Part shown: one piece after another, positions 8,578-17,601 of the stretch
Layout of the letters: each line of letters opens with the position of its first letter
Numbering within the stretch: position 1 is the stretch's first letter
From: Thiotrichaceae bacterium
GTDB taxonomy: Bacteria > Pseudomonadota > Gammaproteobacteria > Beggiatoales > Beggiatoaceae
Length of the DNA: 47,205 nucleotides
Reading direction: 5' to 3'
Assembly: GCA_011391085.1 (NCBI GenBank)
Contig: JAABRD010000040.1
Location: 1 to 47,205, forward strand
Notes under the pieces: generated by a model
What the model was told of the DNA's origin: nothing
Seen by the model: the letters and a program-made list of their open reading frames with translations, nothing else
Databases searched by the model: none
Made by a program: the position numbers and the translations under genes

Positions 8578-8650
8578 TTGAGTCTCCATAAAAATAATAA
8601 ATGGGTGATAGTTGCGAGTTTAAAATCAATTTTGTACTCTGATTTTAGTT

Positions 8651-8679
8651 AGGATAGACTAAAATGTAAAATAATGCAA
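8651..8679 (-). promoter_or_regulatory. Possible sigma-70 promoter for ilvIH
   Basis: On the minus strand TTGCAT and TATCCT are separated by 17 bases, about 70 bases before the chosen ilvI start. The match to consensus is moderate. No leader peptide rich in branched-chain codons was seen between it and the gene. Confidence 0.35.
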
Positions 8680-8750
8680 ATTTTTAAATGGGCTGGTATA
8701 CGGCCACGTCAAAAAATTACATTTAAGTAATGGTTAATAGTGAATCTTGC

Positions 8751-8854
8751 TAGGACTTACGCAACAATTTTTGTAATTTTACGATTTTACAGGGGTGTGT
8801 TGTGCGGCTTTCCTAAACCTCGAAGGTTTAGGAAAACTGGTTTGCGTAAGTTCC
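8751..8854. repeat. MITE with TAGGACTTACGCAA ends, copy 1
   Basis: A 104-base element bounded by TAGGACTTACGCAA and TTGCGTAAGTTCCA. The interior has AGGGGTGTGTTGTG and a CCTAAACCTCGAAGGTTTAGG hairpin and no gene. A second element with the same ends and nearly the same length lies at 26961-27065. It sits between the divergent ilvI and toxin genes, upstream of the proposed ilv promoter. Confidence 0.75.
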
Positions 8855-8896
8855 ACTGCTACACCATTTAAATTCAATCGTTGAAAATCATTCATC

Positions 8897-9157
8897 ATGT
8901 ACAAACTAATAATCTCACCAGTCGCCCTTAAAATATTACGGCGAATACCCAAACACATGGCGGACTTGATTTGGCAAAAACTAAATATTTTGGCAAAAGA
9001 CCCTGTTGCCCCCAATCCAAATGTTAAAAAACTCAAGGGACAAGTTGGTTATCGCCTGCGTGTTGAAGATTGGCGGGTTATTTATACTCTTCACCATAAC
9101 AAATTAGAGATTCTAGTGATTAAAATTTCCCCACGCGGAGGTGCATACCAAAAATGA
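8897..9157 (+). CDS. RelE/ParE-family toxin
   Basis: Toxin of 86 residues with the RelE/ParE fold signature: YKLIISPVALKILRRIP, a helical middle, then LKGQVGYRLRVEDWRVIYTLHHNKLEILVI and a basic end. The family either cleaves mRNA on the ribosome (RelE) or inhibits gyrase (ParE). The sequence GYRLRVEDWRVIY is typical of the RelE/HigB-like branch, so mRNA cleavage is the likelier activity, but this is inference. The stop overlaps the start of the antitoxin (ATGA at 9154-9157). Toxin-first order is as in higBA and related loci. The ribosome-binding site is weak, which would keep toxin output low. Confidence 0.85.
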   Translation: MYKLIISPVALKILRRIPKHMADLIWQKLNILAKDPVAPNPNVKKLKGQVGYRLRVEDWRVIYTLHHNKLEILVIKISPRGGAYQK

Positions 9158-9537
9158 ACGTGCAATTTATCAATAAAGACAACCAACCAGAATGGGTCGT
9201 GATCCCTTATGACGAATATCAAAGATTGTTAGAGTTAGAAGAGGATTTTGAAGACCTTCAAGACCTCAATTTCGCGTTAGCCAATCCACCCGAAAAAATT
9301 CCCATGGAAATTGCCTCCCGGTTACTCAAGGGGGAAAATCCAATCTTGGTGTGGCGGGAGTATCGTCGTTTCACTCAACCGCAATTGGCCTTGACTTGTC
9401 ACATCGATCCTCAAGTTTTATTTGAACTGGAAACGAGGCAACGGGAACCGTCATTGCAGGTGTTGCAAAAATTGGCTAGAACGTTGCGGGTGGATTTGGA
9501 ATTATTGTTGGAACGAGAAGAAGAGGAAATCCAATAA
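9154..9537 (+). CDS. Antitoxin with Xre-type helix-turn-helix
   Basis: Partner of the preceding toxin, 127 residues. The N-terminal part (QPEWVVIPYDEYQRLLELEED) resembles a Phd/YefM-type antitoxin segment. The C-terminal part is an Xre-like HTH (WREYRRFTQPQLALTCHIDPQVLFELETRQREPSLQVLQKLARTL, in pieces). GGAGG lies about ten bases before the start, inside the toxin gene, so the antitoxin should be translated more strongly than the toxin. The protein probably autoregulates the pair by binding its promoter. A family A palindrome follows immediately. Confidence 0.82.
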   Translation: MNVQFINKDNQPEWVVIPYDEYQRLLELEEDFEDLQDLNFALANPPEKIPMEIASRLLKGENPILVWREYRRFTQPQLALTCHIDPQVLFELETRQREPSLQVLQKLARTLRVDLELLLEREEEEIQ

Positions 9538-9543
9538 AGTGGG

Positions 9544-9603
9544 CCAGGCGTCCAAGGCGTAGCTTGGTCCAGCTTCTGACAAAGCTACGTTTTGGATGTC
9601 TGG
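9544..9603. repeat. Family A palindrome, copy 3
   Basis: Diverged copy, CCAGGCGTCCAAGGCGTAGC to AAAGCTACGTTTTGGATGTCTGG. It lies between the convergent antitoxin and LysM lipoprotein genes and could terminate both. Confidence 0.7.
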
Positions 9604-9620
9604 TTCCGCCAAACATTTCC

Positions 9621-10283
9621 CTACGGTTTTGCACAATCGCAACAAATTTTTTGTTCAGGCCGAAGACTCTCCCCCCCATTGCGTTTCTGCATGTCTGCAA
9701 TAGCATTTGGAGAACAATCGCATTGTCTGACCACAACGTCCCACCATGTCATCATCTTCCCTCTCTTTACTGTAGCCCACTTCACAGGGCATGAGAAAAT
9801 TGTCAAGGGAGTTGCGGGGTGCCCCAACTTACGCAAAGATAACACATAACCCTGTGGTGATGAAACCAACAGTTTCAATCCGGGGTCAATTGCACAACAT
9901 TCGGGGGCCAGTCCCTTGTTCCACTCTTTGAGAAATTCAATAGGTTGAGTCACCTTAGTCGCAACCTTTTCCCAGGTGTCTCCCGGAATTGTTTCATAAA
10001 ACTTTATGTTAGGCACATAGTTCGCCGGTCGGCCAATTCGTATTTGCCAACCAGAGGTTAGCGTATAAGGCCAAGAAATGTTGTTCCACTCTGCCAGTTC
10101 ATGAACGTTTTGATTGTAGGTCGTGGCAATCTTTTCGAGAAAATCACCGGGTTGCACAGAGTAAAGTCCTGACCGCGAGGGTGACGTTGTACAACCATTG
10201 AGAATGATCATTCCAATCAAACAACCTACCACCACAATTGGCCGATTTGGCTTGAAAAAACGAAGTGTGACATGAGATTCCAT
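9621..10283 (-). CDS. LysM-domain lipoprotein
   Basis: Predicted envelope lipoprotein of about 220 residues. A lipobox, LNGC, puts the acylated cysteine at residue 31 after a hydrophobic stretch beginning VVVGCLIGMI. Two clear LysM-like repeats follow, starting LYSVQPGDFLEKIATTYNQN and FYETIPGDTWEKVATKV, and a third, cysteine-rich one near the C-terminus (WWDVVVRQCDCSPNAIADM, ending ICCDCAKP). LysM binds N-acetylglucosamine in peptidoglycan, so the protein probably sits at the wall from a membrane anchor. The start at 10283 is preferred to 10313 because it gives a compact signal peptide. The six cysteines after the lipid cysteine are unusual and suggest disulfides. Confidence 0.75.
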   Translation of the reverse strand: MESHVTLRFFKPNRPIVVVGCLIGMIILNGCTTSPSRSGLYSVQPGDFLEKIATTYNQNVHELAEWNNISWPYTLTSGWQIRIGRPANYVPNIKFYETIPGDTWEKVATKVTQPIEFLKEWNKGLAPECCAIDPGLKLLVSSPQGYVLSLRKLGHPATPLTIFSCPVKWATVKRGKMMTWWDVVVRQCDCSPNAIADMQKRNGGESLRPEQKICCDCAKP

Positions 10284-10942
10284 AATAATCCACCTAAATA
10301 AATTAAAAATCATAGGTAGCCTTGAAATACCGGTGATTGGCCCACTCAGATAGGCAATGTTGCCCGTCCTGACCTTTCATCCAGAATGTAAGGCATTACC
10401 CAATCATACTCTCTTTTCACAATGGAAAATGATACTCATTGAGAGTCAGCAAGTGAACTCAAACTCAATCATTCATTCCCCCATCGGCATTGACAAATGG
10501 GAAAGAATAAGGTCCAAGTTTGACTTTATTCACTCACTCACACCAATAATGCTATAATAGGTTAACAGAGTTGTCAAATAGGTCATAACCAAATATACTA
10601 AAAATGCCATTGATTACATGAAAGATACCAACTTTTTTGGTTTTCACTATGATATACTGATTATCTGTTTTGCATTTATTCTATAATAATTAGATAATTT
10701 TTGGCTTAATTATAAATATTGAGGTATTTTTTGGGGCACACCATGAAGTCCACAAATTTTGAGTGTTAACCATCCATGCCTACTCGCCACCGCGACATTC
10801 GGGAAGTTCCTTATGACAAGAGTCTTGCAATCTTGATAAGATTCGAGAACTCTGAAATGAGTGATGGGAAAGCCACCGGGTAAGTTTAAATTATCGATAT
10901 TAACCACTAAAAGTTACTGGCTACTAAAAAGAGATTACAACC
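10284..10942. other. AT-rich gap without a recognisable gene
   Basis: About 660 bases between divergent genes. Short open frames exist on both strands (for example near 10357-10557 and 10710-10907) but none has a recognisable domain, ribosome-binding site or normal composition. Bases 10590-10735 are very AT-rich, with several TATA-like strings that may hold the promoter of the coiled-coil gene. Confidence 0.5.
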
Positions 10943-11800
10943 GTGCTTACTATAGCTGAAGTCAAAGATAAAATTCAAAAACTCACGCAACAGTATAATC
11001 GTCTCAAAACTCAAATTGAAGCCATTTCAAATGAGGAAGAGATCGTTAAAAAGACTGCGGAATCTGAACAAATATTGTCTCAAATTAACTCCTTACGTTT
11101 GATACTGGCAAAGTTAGAGAGTCAACAAAGACAGGCTATCGCCCAAAAAACTAAAGTGACAACGAAACCTAAGGGGACTTCTCCTGCCGAGACTGCCACC
11201 GCGATGACGGAAAATTCTTCGGCGGGTGATGCTAAAAAAGCGGCCGTGGCTAAACGTGGTGCCCTACGTGCCACGCCAGAGGATATTGTTTTATTTGAAC
11301 AACGTGTGAGTCTGATTGAATCTTCTCAAAAGAAAACCCGTGAACAACTTCAAAAATTTGGTGTTGTCAAAGAGGATCTCTTGCGGTTAAAAGAAGAGGC
11401 GGAAAAACATGCCATTCATGTTGCCCAACAAAGTCACTTCACAAATGAACGATTACAACAACAAATTGCTGATCTGACCGGTCAACTGGAGTTAAGCCAA
11501 TCTCGCTACGAAAACCTTAAAAGAGAATCGGACACTCATTCTTATCAGACCGAACGAGATATTAATTCTCTCAAAGAAAAATTGGCAGCCGCGGAGGAAA
11601 AACAAAGTCAGTTGGAAAAGGAACGGGCGCGTTTGTTTCGTAGCCGCGGGGGCCAAGGTTTTTGGACCGGATTTTTAATCGGTCTCGGAATCAGTATGAT
11701 ATGTATAGTCACCTTCCTGGGAATCGTTTGGAAGACTCCCTGGTTAGACGGAATCGTTTGTCAACCCAAAACGCTACAGGAACCTGCAACCCAGGAGTAA
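10943..11800 (+). CDS. Coiled-coil protein with C-terminal membrane helix
   Basis: Unrecognised protein of 285 residues. Residues 1-55 and about 105-230 are highly charged heptad-like coiled coil (for example [20 protein letters not shown] and [20 protein letters not shown]). A low-complexity Ala/Thr linker lies between them, and a single membrane helix near 238-260 ([20 protein letters not shown]) leaves a short tail. The layout is of a tail-anchored inner-membrane protein with its coiled coil in the cytoplasm. The start is GTG at 10943 and the ribosome-binding site is poor. It precedes a hybrid kinase in the same direction, separated by a family A palindrome, so cotranscription is possible. 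Function unknown. Confidence 0.7.
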   Translation: MLTIAEVKDKIQKLTQQYNRLKTQIEAISNEEEIVKKTAESEQILSQINSLRLILAKLESQQRQAIAQKTKVTTKPKGTSPAETATAMTENSSAGDAKKAAVAKRGALRATPEDIVLFEQRVSLIESSQKKTREQLQKFGVVKEDLLRLKEEAEKHAIHVAQQSHFTNERLQQQIADLTGQLELSQSRYENLKRESDTHSYQTERDINSLKEKLAAAEEKQSQLEKERARLFRSRGGQGFWTGFLIGLGISMICIVTFLGIVWKTPWLDGIVCQPKTLQEPATQE

Positions 11801-11810
11801 CCGCAATAAC

Positions 11811-11859
11811 CCATGAGTTCAAAGCGCAACTTTGTCAAAGCTACGCTTTGAATTTCTGG
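11811..11859. repeat. Family A palindrome, copy 4
   Basis: CCATGAGTTCAAAGCGCAAC to AAAGCTACGCTTTGAATTTCTGG. It lies between the coiled-coil gene and the hybrid kinase. The longest open frame of the kinase runs back through it, which is why a start at 11899 is preferred. Confidence 0.75.
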
Positions 11860-11898
11860 AACAATTTTACTTTATTTACATACCACACATTTATAACC

Positions 11899-14526
11899 AT
11901 GAAATTATTCAAAAATAATCCTTTCAAAAAGAAAATCGCTTACCGTTTCACATTTTACGTTATCTTGTGGAGTTTCCTAGTGATTTCACTCTCTACAAGT
12001 TGGCAATTATATTCTGAATATGGAGAAGACGTTGCCGACATAGAACAACGTCTGAGTCAAATTTATAACGACTATCTTTTGGTAGTTGATCGGCAATGGA
12101 ACGACCACACTGCCCTTCGCGTCCGAGATTTTTTAAAGAACACCGTTGAGACAAAACCGGACATTGTGCAATATCTACAAGTTACCTTGGAAGACGGTAA
12201 GATTTTGTCTTATGGCCAGCTACCCTCTCGACACCGAATGGATGCAGAGTTTTCTTTCCCATATTTCCTAGACTCTCAAACCACGTCTCATCAAGGAAAA
12301 TTGCATCTGGAAGTGAATTTGAAAGAGGTGTATAAAAATTTGCTAAAAAAGGGTCTAAAAAAGGTTGGTGCCAATGCCTCCAAAGTTCTGCTGGTGGCCC
12401 TATTCATCCTTTGGATGTTTCATGCGATGGTAGCCCGCCACCTCAATAAAATTGCCAAATACGCGGAAAACATTGACTTTGAACATTTAGATAATGTCTT
12501 AAAACTAGACCGACCTTCTCGTGATGAAAACAGTGCCGACGAATTAGAACAGGTCGTCACGGCTATTAATCGGATGCAGGTCAACCTCCAAAGTTCCTAT
12601 AAAAATTTGTCCGAAAGTGAACAGAATACGCAAAATTTACTCAAGGCCACCCTCATCGGTCTAGGGTTATGGAAATTAGATGGCACGTTAGTCACGATCA
12701 ACCCGGCATTCGCCCAAATTATGGGACGTTCCGTGACTCACACCCTCAAACTGAACTATTGGAATGACATCGTCAGAGAACCTGATGTAGAAGCAGAAAA
12801 GGCGCAACTTCAATATTTGCAAGCAGGGGACCGGTATGGGCCGTCTGAAAAAGAGTTTCGGCACCGCGATGGTTACATGGTACCGGTGAAAATCTCGGCT
12901 TTGATTATCGAGAAAGCAGGAGAACGTTATGTGTGGTCGAATGTGGAAAACATTGCGGCCCAAAAACGGGCCGCATTGGAATTAGAGAAAGCCAAACAAA
13001 AAGCGGAGGAGGCAAATCGTTCCAAAAGCCAATTTTTGGCCAATATGAGTCACGAGTTGCGCACGCCCATGAACACCATTGTCGGCTATGCCGAAATGTT
13101 GGAGGATGAAATTAAAGAATGTCAACGTGGCGACTTGTCACAAGATATAAAAAGCATTCACGCTTCTGCCAAACACTTATTGACTCTTCTCGATGGCATT
13201 CTGGATATTTCCAAAATCGAAGCCGGCAAAATGGAATTGTACCTAGAAAGGTTTGATGTCAAAGAGATGATTCAACATCTGATCAATACCATTCAGCCTC
13301 TGATAGACAACAAGGCCAATAAATTGCAACTGGAATGTGATGATCAGGTAGGGCAAATGTACACGGATTTGGTCAAAGTCCGGCAGATTCTGTTGAACCT
13401 CCTCAGCAATGCTTCCAAATTCAGTGAACAAAGCACCGTTACGCTACACGTTCAACTTACCACAGAGGCCGACGGGGACTTTCTGACGTTTGGAGTGAAA
13501 GATGAAGGCATTGGCATGACGCCTGAACAACAAGCCAATTTGTTTCAAATTTTCACTCAAGTGGATGCAGCCACTAACCGCAAATACGGGGGCACGGGAT
13601 TGGGACTTGCCATCACGAAACATTTTGTAGAAATGTTGGGAGGGGCTATCAATGTCCACAGTGAATTTGGTAAAGGTAGCCACTTTATCGTGCGGTTGCC
13701 GGCCCATTTAACGGTCCAAAAAACGACTACCAATGAGAAACCGCCAGAGGGTTCGATTCGCAAACCCACCATTCAAATGGAAAGTGGCATTGTGTTAGTC
13801 ATCGATGACGACGATGTGGTACGCAGTCTCCTCCATGCCTATTTATCCAAAATTGGCTATCAAGTCGCCTTGGCAGAAAATGGTCGGGAAGGAATTAAAC
13901 TGGCCAAAAAATTACGTCCGAATGCCATTACCTTAGACGTTATGATGCCTGGGATGGATGGTTGGGAAGTGTTAGCAGAATTGAAAGCGGACCCGGATTT
14001 GGCCCATATTCCGGTCATCGTGATGACCATGATGGAGGACAAAGACATTGGTTACTCTTTAGGTGCCGCGGAATATCTTACAAAGCCCATCAGTCGGGAT
14101 CAATTAACGAAGGTGTTAGGCAAATATCGTTCTACTCGTGCCGCACCTCTGGTTATGATTGTCGAAGATGACGACACCACCCGCGAAATGATGGTGCGAA
14201 TGCTACACAAGGTCGGTTGGCAAGTGTTAGAGGCCGAAAATGGGGAAGTGGCCCTACGTCTGTTAGACCAACATCCACCAGATTTGATTTTACTCGATTT
14301 GATGATGCCCGAAATGGACGGTTTTGAATTTATCATCCATCTGCGTCAACATAAATTATGCGCGACCACGCCCGTCGTCGTGTTAACCGCGAAAGACATC
14401 ACGACAGAGGACCGCGTCTGGTTGAATCATCGAGTCGATTGTATCTTTCAAAAAGGGGCGTATAATCGGGACGAGTTGTTAGCTGATTTACGCGAATTGT
14501 TGGTTAAGACGACGGCTAAACCATGA
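11899..14526 (+). CDS. Hybrid histidine kinase with PAS and two receiver domains
   Basis: Membrane hybrid sensor of 875 residues. Two membrane helices (about 15-35 and 160-180) bracket a periplasmic loop. A HAMP-like linker and coiled coil lead to a PAS domain (about 243-355). The kinase core has His385 in [11 protein letters not shown], the N-box [13 protein letters not shown]1 DEGIGM and G2 GGTGLGLAI. Two C-terminal receivers follow, with phosphoacceptor Asp680 ([13 protein letters not shown]) and Asp800 ([14 protein letters not shown]). The second receiver retains its acidic pocket (VEDDD), but the usual KP is KG (IFQKGAYN), so it may be a phosphate sink or a degenerate output. No DNA-binding output is present, so phosphate must pass on to another protein. 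The ATG at 11899 is used because upstream frame sequence comes from a palindromic repeat. Confidence 0.9.
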   Translation: MKLFKNNPFKKKIAYRFTFYVILWSFLVISLSTSWQLYSEYGEDVADIEQRLSQIYNDYLLVVDRQWNDHTALRVRDFLKNTVETKPDIVQYLQVTLEDGKILSYGQLPSRHRMDAEFSFPYFLDSQTTSHQGKLHLEVNLKEVYKNLLKKGLKKVGANASKVLLVALFILWMFHAMVARHLNKIAKYAENIDFEHLDNVLKLDRPSRDENSADELEQVVTAINRMQVNLQSSYKNLSESEQNTQNLLKATLIGLGLWKLDGTLVTINPAFAQIMGRSVTHTLKLNYWNDIVREPDVEAEKAQLQYLQAGDRYGPSEKEFRHRDGYMVPVKISALIIEKAGERYVWSNVENIAAQKRAALELEKAKQKAEEANRSKSQFLANMSHELRTPMNTIVGYAEMLEDEIKECQRGDLSQDIKSIHASAKHLLTLLDGILDISKIEAGKMELYLERFDVKEMIQHLINTIQPLIDNKANKLQLECDDQVGQMYTDLVKVRQILLNLLSNASKFSEQSTVTLHVQLTTEADGDFLTFGVKDEGIGMTPEQQANLFQIFTQVDAATNRKYGGTGLGLAITKHFVEMLGGAINVHSEFGKGSHFIVRLPAHLTVQKTTTNEKPPEGSIRKPTIQMESGIVLVIDDDDVVRSLLHAYLSKIGYQVALAENGREGIKLAKKLRPNAITLDVMMPGMDGWEVLAELKADPDLAHIPVIVMTMMEDKDIGYSLGAAEYLTKPISRDQLTKVLGKYRSTRAAPLVMIVEDDDTTREMMVRMLHKVGWQVLEAENGEVALRLLDQHPPDLILLDLMMPEMDGFEFIIHLRQHKLCATTPVVVLTAKDITTEDRVWLNHRVDCIFQKGAYNRDELLADLRELLVKTTAKP

Positions 14527-14543
14527 ACCTATTCCTATAACCG

Positions 14544-14600
14544 TCGGAGTCCAAAACCTGTTTTGGGCGGGAGTCGTCCAAAACGTGTTTTGGATTCCGA
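14544..14600. repeat. Family A-like palindrome, copy 5
   Basis: TCGGAGTCCAAAACCTG to CGTGTTTTGGATTCCGA, a variant with a CAAAACxxGTTTTG core like the copy at 29124-29149. It overlaps the upstream extension of the gcvPB frame, so the start of that gene must lie downstream of it. Confidence 0.65.
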
Positions 14601-14616
14601 TTACTCATCATCTACT

Positions 14617-16062
14617 ATGCTAATATTTGAACTCAGCACCCCTGGTCGCACCACTGTCACTCATTATCCGACTTCAGGTCCACCGATAACCAATATTCCA
14701 GAGAAATTTTTGCGCAAGACTCCGCCCGTCTTACCTGAAGTCTCTGAAATGCAAGTCGTGCGGCACTATACACGCCTCTCGCAGAAAAATTTTTCTATCG
14801 ATACGCATTTCTATCCACTGGGGTCTTGCACGATGAAATACAATCCACGAGTGTGCAACACCCTTGCCCGACTTCCCAGCTTCTTGTCTCGTCATCCTGC
14901 CACCCCTGATTCACATAGTCAAGGCGTGTTAGCTTGCCTCTATGAATTACAAGAAATTCTTAAAGAAGTGACGGGCATGAAAGGTGTCTCCCTGACTCCA
15001 GCCGCCGGGGCACAAGGAGAATTTGCCGGGGTGGCCATGATTCGCGCTTACCATGACGCCCGTGGTGATACTCAACGTACCGAAATGTTAGTCCCAGACG
15101 CGGCCCACGGCACCAATCCCGCTTCAGCTACGATGTGCGGTTTTACCGTCAGAGAAATTCCTACCAATGCCCAAGGTGACGTAGATGTCGAAGCCTTGGG
15201 GGCCGCTTTGGGACCCAAGACGGCAGGAATCATGTTAACCAATCCTTCCACCTTGGGTGTGTTTGAAAAACACATTGTAGAAATTGCCGAAAGTGTTCAC
15301 CAAGCCGGCGGTTTATTATACTATGATGGTGCGAATCTCAATGCCATTTTGGGCAAAGTGCGTCCTGGCGATATGGGCTTTGATGTCATTCATGTCAACC
15401 TCCATAAAACTTTCTCCACTCCCCACGGTGGCGGCGGTCCTGGCGCAGGACCTGTGGGCGTCAGTGAACGATTACTGCCGTTTTTACCGGTCCCCATGGT
15501 TGGATATAATGGAAAAATGTATCATTGGTTGACAGAAACTGAAATGCCTCAAACCATTGGACCCCTGTTGGCCCACGCGGGCAATGTAGGAATTTTGTTA
15601 CGCGCCTATCTCTATGCCCGTTTATTAGGCCGCGAGGGAATGCCTAGAGTAGCCGAATTTTCCACGTTAAACGCGAATTACCTGCAAGCCCGATTGGCTA
15701 CCGCAGGATTTGACCTCGCCTTTCCACACCGACGGGCCAGTCACGAGTTTATTGTCACCCTCAAACAACTAGCAAAACAATTTGGAACCACCGCGATGGA
15801 TTTTGCCAAAGCGTTATTAGATAAGGGATTCCATGCGCCTACCACTTATTTTCCATTACTGGTACCTGAATGCTTATTAATTGAACCCACCGAAACGGAG
15901 GACAAACAAACGTTAGATCAATTTATTAATGCCTTAGTTGATATTCAACAAGATGCCCAACTGAATCCAACCAAGTTGAAAAACGCCCCGCAACATTTGC
16001 CTGTCAGACGATTAGACGAAGTCAAAGCGGCGAAAGAATTGGATATTGTTTGGCAAGCGTAA
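14617..16062 (+). CDS. gcvPB: Glycine dehydrogenase (decarboxylating) subunit 2
   Basis: C-terminal subunit of the two-subunit P-protein of the glycine cleavage system, which decarboxylates glycine and passes the aminomethyl group to the lipoyl H-protein. It has 481 residues, normal for Gcv[16 protein letters not shown] is a family hallmark. The PLP lysine is Lys264 in [35 protein letters not shown] and [10 protein letters not shown] are also typical. The start is placed at 14617, because the longer frame would begin in a palindromic repeat. The other subunit gene (gcvPA) and gcvT/gcvH are not adjacent, which is somewhat unusual since gcvPA commonly sits directly upstream. Confidence 0.94.
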   Translation: MLIFELSTPGRTTVTHYPTSGPPITNIPEKFLRKTPPVLPEVSEMQVVRHYTRLSQKNFSIDTHFYPLGSCTMKYNPRVCNTLARLPSFLSRHPATPDSHSQGVLACLYELQEILKEVTGMKGVSLTPAAGAQGEFAGVAMIRAYHDARGDTQRTEMLVPDAAHGTNPASATMCGFTVREIPTNAQGDVDVEALGAALGPKTAGIMLTNPSTLGVFEKHIVEIAESVHQAGGLLYYDGANLNAILGKVRPGDMGFDVIHVNLHKTFSTPHGGGGPGAGPVGVSERLLPFLPVPMVGYNGKMYHWLTETEMPQTIGPLLAHAGNVGILLRAYLYARLLGREGMPRVAEFSTLNANYLQARLATAGFDLAFPHRRASHEFIVTLKQLAKQFGTTAMDFAKALLDKGFHAPTTYFPLLVPECLLIEPTETEDKQTLDQFINALVDIQQDAQLNPTKLKNAPQHLPVRRLDEVKAAKELDIVWQA

Positions 16063-16090
16063 CCAAGAACCAAGTTCCTAACTCATCAAA

Positions 16091-16142
16091 CCAGGAGGAA
16101 ACCGCATAGCTTTGTTAGACAACGCTATGCTTTAGACTCCTG
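16091..16142. repeat. Family A palindrome, copy 6
   Basis: CCAGGAGGAAACCGCATAGC to GCTATGCTTTAGACTCCTG. It lies 28 bases after the gcvPB stop and may terminate it. Confidence 0.75.
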
Positions 16143-16187
16143 ACTTAACCAGTTTTAACCCAACTTGCATCATAAGGAGAACCACAA

Positions 16188-16922
16188 ATGGCCACTGACA
16201 CAGACCATCTGACCGAAGCAGTAGAAACGATTCGAGACGCCATGCGTGAATTTCATTCGGCAATGAGATTTCGAGATGCGTTGACTCTCAAAATTGGAAA
16301 ACGTACCACCCAAATCATCCGGTTTGGCATGATTACGATGATACTGATAACGGCTGCCATGTTTTATCTCATTTATACCTTGACCTCCAGTATGAGTGAC
16401 ATCACCAAACGCATGAACAATGTTACCCAATACATGCAAAGCATGAATGACTACTTCTTATCGGTAGCCAAAAATATGGAGGCTATGCAAAAGACGGTAG
16501 AAGAGATGAAGTTAGCGGTTGTGGATATGAATCAACATATCAGCGTTATGCCGGCGATAAATGCTTCGGTCTCCGCCATGAGTCAAAATGTGGCCGGAAT
16601 CCAGACCAATTTCTTGACCATGACCGATGATATGAAAGCCATGCGGCAATCGGTTGACAACATGAATAGATACATTGCCGTAATGCCACCGATGAACACG
16701 GCCATCACTCAGATGAGTGAGGACATTCTAACAATGAGTGGCAACATGAAAAATATGAATGACAGCGTGATACTCATAAGCAAAAATGTGGACGCCATGA
16801 GTATCGACGTGCAAAACATGAGTTACCAATTCACTGGTTTAAACAATCGAGTGGGAATCATCACTTCGAATCTTGACCGCGTCACGAGTCCCATGCGGCT
16901 GTTTTTCCCGTTCACTCAGTAA
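16188..16922 (+). CDS. Methionine-rich membrane-anchored coiled-coil protein
   Basis: Protein of 244 residues with no enzymatic domain that I recognise. One membrane helix lies at about 44-66 (FGMITMILITAAMFYLIYTL), after a short N-terminal region predicted to be cytoplasmic. The rest is a long helix built from repeats in which Met fills many core positions: MNNVTQYMQSMNDYF, VMPAINASVSAM and VMPPMNTAITQM. The last two begin an internal duplication of about 60-70 residues. There are about 40 methionines and no cysteine. A strong ribosome-binding site (AAGGAG) precedes the ATG. A DUF302 gene follows after 39 bases, suggesting an operon. A metal- or redox-related role in the periplasm is conceivable, but that is inference. 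Confidence 0.75.
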   Translation: MATDTDHLTEAVETIRDAMREFHSAMRFRDALTLKIGKRTTQIIRFGMITMILITAAMFYLIYTLTSSMSDITKRMNNVTQYMQSMNDYFLSVAKNMEAMQKTVEEMKLAVVDMNQHISVMPAINASVSAMSQNVAGIQTNFLTMTDDMKAMRQSVDNMNRYIAVMPPMNTAITQMSEDILTMSGNMKNMNDSVILISKNVDAMSIDVQNMSYQFTGLNNRVGIITSNLDRVTSPMRLFFPFTQ

Positions 16923-16961
16923 TCACAAACCGTTCCTAAACTAAAGGAGATTCATTCACTT

Positions 16962-17348
16962 ATGTACAACTTTAGCATTTCCCTGAAAGATAATTTCGAC
17001 ACTGCCGTCAAACGTGTGACTGAAGCGTTGCAACAAGAGAAGTTCGGGATTCTCAACGAAATCAACATCCACACGGTTCTCAAAAGCAAACTCAATGTGG
17101 ACATCCCACCACACCGCATTTTACATGCCTGCAACCCTTCTTTTTCGCAACGCTTGTTAGGTAAAGAACCGAATATTAGCGTCCTCCTTCCTTGCAATGT
17201 AGTCGTCCGGGAAGAGACCGACGGCACCACGACAGTCGTTTTCATGGATCCGGTACCGGTATTTGAACTTACCAACAATCCAGAAGCGGTAGCCATTGCC
17301 AAAGAAGCCAAAGAGATGTTGATGCGGGCGCGGGATAAGTTGGTTTAG
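16962..17348 (+). CDS. DUF302 domain protein
   Basis: Protein of 128 residues that is essentially a single DUF302 domain: YNFSISLKDNFDTAVKRVTEAL, FGILNEINIHTVLKSKLN, RILHACNPSFSQRLL, SVLLPCNVVVRE and VVFMDPVP are all typical of the family. DUF302 proteins are small alpha/beta proteins of unknown function, often found near sulfur or heavy-metal genes. A conserved cysteine is present in HACNP and another in LLPCN. There is no signal peptide, so it is cytosolic. AAAGGAG is a strong ribosome-binding site. It probably forms an operon with the methionine-rich protein before it. Confidence 0.88.
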   Translation: MYNFSISLKDNFDTAVKRVTEALQQEKFGILNEINIHTVLKSKLNVDIPPHRILHACNPSFSQRLLGKEPNISVLLPCNVVVREETDGTTTVVFMDPVPVFELTNNPEAVAIAKEAKEMLMRARDKLV

Positions 17349-17384
17349 GGACTACCAACCAATCGATGGTCCAGATTGGTAGGG

Positions 17385-17436
17385 GCAATCCCTTGTGGTT
17401 GCCCTGACGACGGTTTGGGCAACCACAAGGGATTGC
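17385..17436. repeat. Perfect 20-base inverted repeat
   Basis: GCAATCCCTTGTGGTTGCCC is repeated as its exact reverse complement after 12 bases. It lies after the DUF302 gene and may serve as a terminator. Its sequence is unlike family A, so it is a separate repeat family. The neighbouring bases to 17600 contain no gene. Confidence 0.7.
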
Positions 17437-17601
17437 TACAGGGGGCGCGTCGTGGTAGGTCAATTTATCTATTGGTAGCCCCTAACTTTGCCGCCTCCTT
17501 CAAGGTGGAGGCAAAATGGTGGCACGGTCGTCAACCAGCATTCCCCTGCGGGGGAAGCAGAGAGAGTGACGGGCAATGGGAACGAGACTTCATTTCCCCT
17601 C

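Noticed and set aside
10357-10557. 66-codon open frame in the gap before the coiled-coil gene
   Set aside because: No recognisable domain, no ribosome-binding site, and composition like the surrounding non-coding DNA.
10710-10907. 65-codon minus-strand frame upstream of the coiled-coil gene
   Set aside because: No family match by eye and no start signal; probably chance, possibly a remnant of an old gene.
11662-11898. Longer N-terminus for the two-receiver hybrid kinase
   Set aside because: It overlaps the preceding gene and a family A repeat; the first membrane helix is correctly placed when translation starts at 11899.
14563-14616. Longer N-terminus for GcvPB
   Set aside because: The codons lie in a palindromic repeat; family members begin near the chosen Met.
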